Below, in pieces: positions 56,801 through 64,000 of a stretch of 64,000 bases of DNA. Below the pieces are notes generated by a model, which was not told the DNA's origin, searched no databases, and worked only from the letters and a program-made list of their open reading frames with translations. The position numbers and the translations under genes were made by a program. Every line of letters starts with the position of its first letter. Position 1 is the first letter of the stretch. Origin of the DNA: Aphelenchoides besseyi (taxonomy: Eukaryota; Nematoda; Chromadorea; Rhabditida; Aphelenchoididae); NCBI GenBank assembly GCA_024699855.1, contig JAMPIQ010000001.1, forward strand, positions 62,001-126,000, read 5' to 3'.

Positions 56801-59800
56801 CGAAACTGCCGATTTGTCGTCACTTGGCCGCGTAGTTGGCCGTTTAAACGAATTGGAAAAGTTGGCACAATTGCGAGTCGTCGATCTGACTAATGAGCTC
56901 AACGCCGCACAGAAACTGTTTCCAAGTGCCGAAGAGACGACTAGCGATTTCACGGTTGAAGCTGCTCAAGAGGTCAGTTCAATTGCTTCTATCAATGCCT
57001 TTTTGCTTTCTTTGTGTTGTTCGGTGAAGGAACTAATCTTAACAGGCTTCTTTTAATTGTGCCTAATTCTTCGTTATTCATGTGTTTAGAGCAACGAACA
57101 ACGTTTGCATTTCCTTCTTCAATCACCTCTTTCATCAGAAAGAGGAACAAACGGATATCGGCAGTTTATACGTGGTTTGATGGTATGCTAATCGGGAGTC
57201 CGTGTTTTCACTATTTTTTGTCGTTTCTATTCGCACAATCGTGTGTTCTTTTGCACTTTTTGCTGTTCGCGTTTGCGGCCAAATTTCCCGAAACTTTCGA
57301 CAAACCTTCTTTATTTTCATTTTCAGTCCTCAACTCTTGAAGAACAAAACTTGTTAGAAGAGTTAGAACGTAGAGCTCCAGAATCGCCGTTACTTTCTGA
57401 ACGTGTAGCTGCTCTACGAAAAACCCACGCCAAACGTCGTGGAGAACGTGATCGTTTGGTCAACGAAGCCATTGAACAAGCGGTTCAATCATTGCGCAAA
57501 GAAATCTCTCGTTTAGCCGTTACCGTTGACGCTGAATCCGAAAATCAAAACTTTGCTGCAATCAACCATTTGGCCGAGACTGATGGTCGAACTTTGCATG
57601 CGCGTTTGGTGGAATTGACCGATGCTCTGGGAATGACCGGACTCGAGAAACAACGTGACGCATGGCAAGCCGAGGTCGGTCAGTTGAGTTCGACGCTTCA
57701 AGACGCACGCACCAAACTGGAAAACACAATCAACGCTCAGCCGGCGATGCAACACGATGTTAGACGCGAAAAACGGTATTTGAATCGATTGGAAGCTTTC
57801 GGCCAATGGTTGGACGTTGTAAGTAGAAGGAACAAACGAAACTTATTGAAATCGGAATTTTTAGATCGAAAAAGAACTAGATGATGCTACGAACACCGAC
57901 GAGTTTGACGGAACTTCACGAGTCGCAAAGCTCGAAGAAATTCGCGATAGTTGTGACGCACGAGCCTCTTTGGCACAGAAATTGTCGAAATTTGCGTTCA
58001 AAAACGCCGATCAGTTGGAACAGTCACGAGTATATGTAGATCGATATCGTTCATTGCATCTGCGTATTCAACAGTTAGGTTTGCCGGTTCCACGTAGAAT
58101 TGCCGTCCAAATGGAAGGCCGACCGGGAACGGCACTTTCCGTTACGTCCTTTAGCTCACGATCTTCGTATCCTGACACTGGTGGCTCCGTTGTGTCTGAA
58201 GAAATCGAAAGTGATTTGCAGTCTGTCGAAAGCGAAACCACACGACGAGAAGCTGAACGTTTGGGTTTGCGGTTTGCTGACGATGAACCCGATTTGACTG
58301 CCGATCTCCTGACAGCCTCGACTTCTAAGCCAACTGTAAACACGAAACTCGATTGTTTACTTTCTCTTATTTTCAGGCCGATCTTCCTTTGTCGGATATT
58401 CGCGCTGCGGTTCAGCAAACTTTAGTTCCGATTCACGAGCTTCTCGACCACTACTCCGGACCACCATTGGAGAAGCTAGAGAACGCCAAGTCTGATGCCA
58501 CGAAACTCAAAGTTTGTCTCCTATTGATTCGTAACTGAAAACAACTTTCAGAACCGAGTTAAACGTCTTTCTCGCCAACGTGCCAACATTCTCGCTCTGG
58601 CCGAAAAATCGCCTTCAGAGCGGGAACGAAAAGCGTTGAGACGTTTGGCGTCGGATCTTCGACGCGACAAACACATGGCCAAAGTAAGCAAACGCGGCAA
58701 TTGAATGCTGAGAATATAAGTTTAGAAGCTGCATCACGAATTGGTGGGAGAGATCGACGCCGAAAATCAACTTCGACGCAATTACACGCAAATTATTGGC
58801 GACTTGGAAGGACTGGAAACCGAAGTGCGCGCAGCGGCGTCGGCCGATCAAACGCCCACAGAAGCGTTGGAGCACTTGGGACGCGTGGAATTGGAAATTG
58901 ATTTGTTAAAACGCCAATGCGCAGCACCACGTCGCTACGTTCTGACTTCCATCGATGGTACTGAAAGTCCCGAGTCATCATCACCAAATCAACGAAAACG
59001 TGGAATTATTTTGCGAATCACCAACAACGTTACGACGATCATTCGCGTCGTGGAAGAAGCTATTCAACGTCAAAAAGCGGCCGAAGAAGCGGCTCGAAGA
59101 AAGTCGAAAAAAGTGGCTCAAAAGTCGAAACCGATCGAACAATCGAATCAGGCGGCTTTTGCGCAACTGCATCAGAAACTCAACGCTCTTCAAACGGCCG
59201 CTGCTTCAACGGTCGAAGGAGCGGATATTGGAATCGGTGGAGAGGTTGAGATCGTGAGTACGATTCAAGACGACGACCGCGATGCGCACATCGAATCGCT
59301 TCTCGAGGCGGCCGTCGAAGTCAACAAGACAATTAACGGACTGGCCGACGACAATGAACTGCCGACGGATCGTTACGATTCGCTTATTCGTTCATCGATG
59401 GCAAGTTTTTTGGCGAACTCTAATTTATGATCTCGTCCTTGCGCACAGTTTTTACGATCTCAAAAGGAGCTTTTTTGAACTTTTGCCGCGCACCAAAAAG
59501 CGATTAACATTCTTTTGATGGTTCTCAAATTAGTCGTTTCGTTTTTGCGTCAAATCACAAAATGCGCACGCAAAAACCTTTCCGGCTGTTTTTCTCATTT
59601 GTCATCGACGATCAAATAACTCGTGTTGTTTTTTCTTTTAGGAAATTCGCATCGGTCTCGAGTCCGCCTTGAAGCAAATTGACGCCGAAACGGAGAAGCG
59701 ACCGTCCGCCCTTTTGTATCGCGAGCGTGTGATCGATGTGATGCAAACGCTCTTGGTATGTTCGACTTCTGAATTACGAAAACTAGCTGATTGGTTTTCC

Positions 59801-62800
59801 TCTCCAAAAAACGTTTATTTCTTTTGCGGCTGCGTTGGTAGTTGACGGACATGTGCACTGCCCAACGGCGTCGGTCCCAACGCGTTTTCCCAATCGTAGA
59901 CCGCGTCGTTGACGTGATTCACTTCCATAGCCGTGCGCAGCCATTGGCGAACTTTGTTGTAGTCGGGAGCAGCATAGTAGCCGAGATTGTCCAGATACTC
60001 CAAAATCTCAATGTATTCTTTGGGACAGCCGCCGAAAAGTTCTTTCCACGCTTCGTGTCGACAACGTTCTTTGTAGCGTCCGACCTCGTCTTTGTCTTCC
60101 AAATGCTTCCACGGCAAAGCGCCACGTGTGAGTTCAATCTGAGAGAAAAAAAACAGAAGATTGAAGGAATCAAAAAGCGCGGAACTCACTTGCATGTAAA
60201 GCCAAGTTTCCAGATCGTCTTTTCGTGCTTGTTCACGACTGATGTGACTAAAAACGCGCGGTAAAAGGTTTGTTGTTCGCTTGCCAACTCACCAACTGAT
60301 CGGCGCATAGCGAACGGTTCCACGAAAACCGGCCGCCCAACGTGGACGTCGAATTTGTCCGTCGCTTTCGCGGTATTTTCGTGCCATTCCAAAATCGAGA
60401 AGATAAATTCGACGAACTTCACGACGTCCAATCGCGTAGTTTCCCGGCTTAATGTCTCTGTGCAAATAGCCGACACCGTGAAGCTCTTCGATCGCTTCAA
60501 CGCATTTAATTCCAATTGATAGCGCACAACCCATGCTCAGCTTCTGACGAGTCAAATCGCCGTATTGTTTTCGCAATTCCTAAAATCAAAAACAATCATC
60601 GGATCGTTGACTTCACTTACTTGAAGAGAAGGTCCAACCAAAGTCATAACAACGTAGTTGAAGTTGGCAATTCGACCACGATCAATAATGTCGCAAAAAT
60701 GACGACAACCCGCTTGTTTCAATTCAGTGAGTACAAACCTAAGTCTTCATATAGAATCATTTCTTTTGCCTTAAACTCACACTTCCATTTTGAGCACTTT
60801 GACCACTTCGTTTGCTTTCTCCACTTTCAACGCGTAGACATTTCCCTTCGCATCCACAACCTGATAAACGGCTCCAAAGCCACCTGAACACTTCGATTAT
60901 AATCGCAGCCTTTTACACCGACCTTCTCCCAGTTTCTTCTCCACGACCCATTCGCCCAACGTGTCGCCCTTTTGAAACCCGGCAATTTCGATTCCCGTCG
61001 ACGTGGTCGGAACCGGCGGAGCGGCCGATGGATTCTGAGCCGCGGACGTCCAGCCGCCGTTTGGCGCTGCGTGATTTTGAGGTGTTGGCCGTGCGGTCAT
61101 CATCTTTGCTCCAACATCCGTTCGATTCGGCGGCACTTCGGTCATGACGAACTGCAGAAAGACGAGCGGACGGCCGTAAAGCGAAGTAACTGCAGCAAAC
61201 GCAATTTCCATTCGGCTTCACGTTTTTTATGCAAATTCACGGGAATTACGCGGGAAATGTTGCGGTTACGAACGTCAACCCTCGAATCAACATCGTTCAT
61301 CTTCTTCACGTGTTTGAAAGTCCCGTTGAGCGGCCGCATTCCCCTTCAACAGTTGTGCTTGCGGCCAATTTCACAGCAAACGACGACATTTTTCTTTTTA
61401 TCAGAAACGAGTTCTCAGTTCATCTCTTTTTTACCTTTTTCTGTTTAACGGGTTTCTCTTCATGTCACGAATTTCCACTCAATTGCACGGTTTTTAGATG
61501 AGCGAGGAATCTGCACGACAAAAACAAGCGGCAAAAACAGAAACCGCCCACGAATTCGATCTATGGACGGAACGGGTAGCCGCGCAATTGCGTGCAAACG
61601 AACAAATCGCTCACGACGCGACGGCAACTCTCGACCAACTACAGAAACGTGTGGATGAAGCGGCCGGTGTTTTGGTTGATGTTTTGCCGTGGATTGACTC
61701 CAGTCCTCTAACCCAACAGCAACTAAATCGTGTTCGCGGACAAACTGATCGTTTAAGGCACTCGACCGAACAACTCGCAGCCGAACAGCAACATGCGACC
61801 AAAGCTCAGGATCTGATGGCCCAAAGCTATCGACTTCTCGATTTGCTGAACCACACCGTCGAAAATTCACTGTCGTTGTTTCCGCTTTCATTACAACCAG
61901 CAATTGATGAATTTGATACGCTGAAGGTGAGAAGACCTTTTATCTGATCTTTGACGTTGATTTTCAGTTACACGAAGAAACGGATCGACAGTTGGAGGAT
62001 TGCCGACAGAATCTTTTGGAACTGGGCGAAAACTTCCCGATATTCAAACAAATAACCGACTGTGCCAATCGTTATCACGTGCTCAAAGATCGTTTGGGCA
62101 ACGAGGTGAACGAAGAGGCGGCACGCAAAACTCAGCAAAACAAATGGAATTCCGATGTTACCGAAAAACTATCGACAGTAGTAAGTTAAAATTTGGAAAC
62201 TAAAGTTCATTGAATTTTCAGGTTTCACTCGAGGAATTGGATCAAATGGAACAGCCAATTAAAAACACAATCAAGCAGTTGCAACAAATTCGAGGTTACG
62301 TAGTTCCCGATTTGTCCGTTCTTCGTGGAATGTTGAGTGCAATTGAAGCCAAACGAATCGAGTTACTGCGCACTTTGGCCGAAGCTGAACGTCAAAACCG
62401 AGCACATTTGCTTTGCACGCAACGCTTGGATCGAATCGACACGACTTTGGAACGCATTTCTGCAATCACAACTAATCTATTCAATCGCTATCCAACTGAT
62501 CAGCAAGACGTTGCTCAAAGTCCATCGGAGAGTTTTGGCATCGTTGATTTTCGTGTTGCTGAAAAAGACGTTCAAGAAGTACCCTTTGCCCGTTCATTGT
62601 TGGAGAAGACTGAAGAGTATTTGAATGAAGCTGAAGAATTTTTGGCTAAAGCAACAGACGATTTGAAACCGGAAGTTCGTGATGAAGCTCAACGAAAGAT
62701 TGACGAGACTCGCGAGCTAATTGCAACCAACCAGAAACATTTGAAATCGATCGAAGGTCCATTAGCTACCGAAGTAGAACAACAAACCGCGTTGATTGAG

Positions 62801-64000
62801 CAGCACAATCAACTAGTCGGCAAAGTGAACGAATTGAATGGCCGTGTTAAATCTGTGATCGAGACTCCCGAGTCAAGAATTGAAGAACGAGTTTCTGAAC
62901 TTGAAGTTTTGGTCGTTGAGTTGGAAGCTGTGGTCAAAGAATCAGATGCCCTGGAAAAAGATGCCGAGTTGAAATCAACAGCCATCGTCCGCAATCCCGA
63001 TGATATGAACGCTCCAGCTTTAGCTTCCAACGTTCGTGCGTTCTGCGAAAACGTCAAACACGCATTGGAAGAAGCGAAGCAGCGAGAAAAAGCGTTGAAT
63101 GATCGCAGCAAAGCGACAGAAATGATCCTCGAGATTCAAACAACGATCAAAAGTAAGTAAGATCGTGAAAACTAAAAGTTGATTTGTTTAGATTTGGAAG
63201 AACTACAAAAACAACAAGAACACACGCCAAGCACTTTGCATCTGATTCACCAAAAACTGTCCGAAGCTCAAGACGGTTTCCAAAGAGTCTACGACACTTA
63301 CTTTGATTCGGATATCTTGGGCGAAGAAGTGAGCAATCAGTTGCAAAAACTGGACAGTCAATTGAAAAAGAAGAGCAGCAACATTGATCGACAATTGGAC
63401 CAATTGTACGAAAACCAAACTTCACAATTACATCGATTGGCAGAAGAATTGGAATTATTGTTGGAGCAAAATGACTTGTCAGGTAAAGAATTGGGACAAA
63501 AGATCGCAGTTTTGGATGCAACTGTTCAATCAGCCGAAAACCTCCTTAGCGACACGCATTCCGATCAAATGAAATCTCCACGGGTTCTACGACTAAAAGA
63601 AGTAATTGAACGGAGTCAAGCAATCCGACCACAAGTAAACAATAAAATGCAAATAGTCGGCATTTTAACGCAACAACAAACGACCACCGAAGTTACTTTG
63701 AAGAAACTGCACGAACTGTTGCAAATTATTCGTGATCGTGGTCTTCGAAATGCAACACAAGCGGAAGACGACGCGAAACTGCTTACTGTAAGTTTGCCAT
63801 ATAAATTTTGACAATAAACAAAATGCTCAGGAAGCACGACCTATGTTGAACAAGTTGGACTCCGATTTGAAGCAGTTGGCTACAAATATCAAACAATTGA
63901 ATCCGGCAGCTGTTGACCAACAAGCCTACGAATCTTTAGTAAAACAAACACAGGAAGCACAAGGCGAATTCGATCAACTTTTTGGCGATCTGATGGTCGA
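50881..64000 (+). CDS. anc-1: ANC-1/nesprin-like giant protein, 5' part
   Basis: Two actin-binding CH domains open the protein. The first is KIQKKTFTKWINYHLE, LYTDLRDGVFLCHLVEVLTG and RVHHISNLTTVLNVLRGRGL; the second is PDRILRRWLATEIG, SWKDGVAFCALVHRCRPDLV and DKRSVVTYVSQFL. A long helical, spectrin-like rod rich in Gln, Glu and Leu follows to the window end. CH2 followed directly by rod, with no plakin domain, fits nesprin/ANC-1 (outer nuclear membrane to actin) better than VAB-10. Exons include up to 50991, 51034-51129, 51167-51343 and 51387-52114, then at least 20 more; larger introns lie at about 55.4-56.1, 57.0-57.3 and 59.76-61.50 kb. The ATG at 50881 is used, but an open frame continues upstream to an acceptor at 50818, so an earlier first exon is likely. 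The 3' end and any KASH domain are outside. A spectraplakin remains possible. Confidence 0.7.
59815..61145 (-). CDS. TTBK/CK1-family protein kinase nested in an intron
   Basis: Start MTEVPPNRTDVGAK at 61145; introns near 60922-60884, 60770-60728, 60625-60577, 60291-60250 and 60190-60141. The kinase core shows the glycine loop (LGEGGFGAVY), VAIK-type lysine (YALKVEK), HRDIKPGN and DFGMARKY, and the CK1/TTBK signature GTVRYA followed by RKDDLETWLYM. Families of such TTBK-like kinases are strongly expanded in nematodes, often in the male germ line. All catalytic residues are present. The whole gene lies antisense in the intron of the giant gene between exons ending at 59755 and starting at 61498. 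The stop codon overlaps an AATAAA signal, so the 3' UTR must be very short. Substrates unknown. Confidence 0.85.

Noticed and set aside
1..64000. CRISPR arrays, operon-like bacterial features, rRNA
   Set aside because: None seen; no regularly spaced repeats and no rRNA-like stretches.

Overview
This window looks like nuclear DNA of a nematode. The evidence is small GT-AG introns of about 40-50 nt ending in TTTTAG or TTTCAG, a TTBK/CK1-type kinase of the worm-expanded class, a CYP4-type P450, an ANC-1/nesprin-type giant gene, CLN3 paralogs, and Tc1-, Tc5-, mariner-, Merlin- and Helitron-type transposons. I cannot name the species. Layout: 1-1697 is a Helitron copy on the minus strand that runs off the window. 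1.8-3.1 kb holds remnants of minus-strand genes. 3.2-5.0 kb is a CLN3 (battenin) pseudogene. 5.5-8.1 kb has two paralogous secreted cysteine-rich genes, and 8.2-9.7 kb a five-exon C2H2 zinc-finger gene on the opposite strand. 10.2-11.1 kb is a duplicated non-coding block. 11.5-14.1 kb is a mariner-like element whose right terminal repeat was itself hit by a small non-autonomous Helitron, and 14.3-16.5 kb is a second Helitron copy in the opposite orientation to the first. From 16.9 to 26.1 kb an RPA-like gene and a tyrosine-recombinase gene are broken up by mariner-like elements (A and B in tandem, then C), a Merlin remnant and a Tc1-like element. Several insertions can be read to the base from TA target duplications and from reading frames. 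28.3-32.2 kb holds two adjacent Tc5/pogo-like elements with TAA target duplications and tRNA-like sequence inside their terminal repeats. 34.2-38.4 kb is an intact nine-exon CLN3 gene on the minus strand. 40.3-42.7 kb is the long copy of the secreted cysteine-rich gene, nearly identical over 1.4 kb to the copy at 5.5 kb. 43.3-44.2 kb is the second copy of the non-coding block, and 44.3-46.2 kb a CYP4-type P450. 46.2-50.8 kb has no gene I can support. From 50.8 kb to the end runs the 5' part of an ANC-1/nesprin-like gene (two CH domains, then a spectrin-like rod), with a kinase gene nested antisense in one intron. The host genes do not form an operon. They are single-copy housekeeping or structural genes (lysosomal CLN3, microsomal P450, nuclear-envelope linker, kinase) plus a small family of secreted proteins. 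The most unusual large-scale feature is that three units (CLN3, cysteine-rich gene, non-coding block) occur twice in the same left-to-right order but with every unit on the opposite strand. Much of the sequence between the copies is transposons and decayed reading frames. All assignments rest on reading the sequence by eye, and exon limits were checked for phase where stated.
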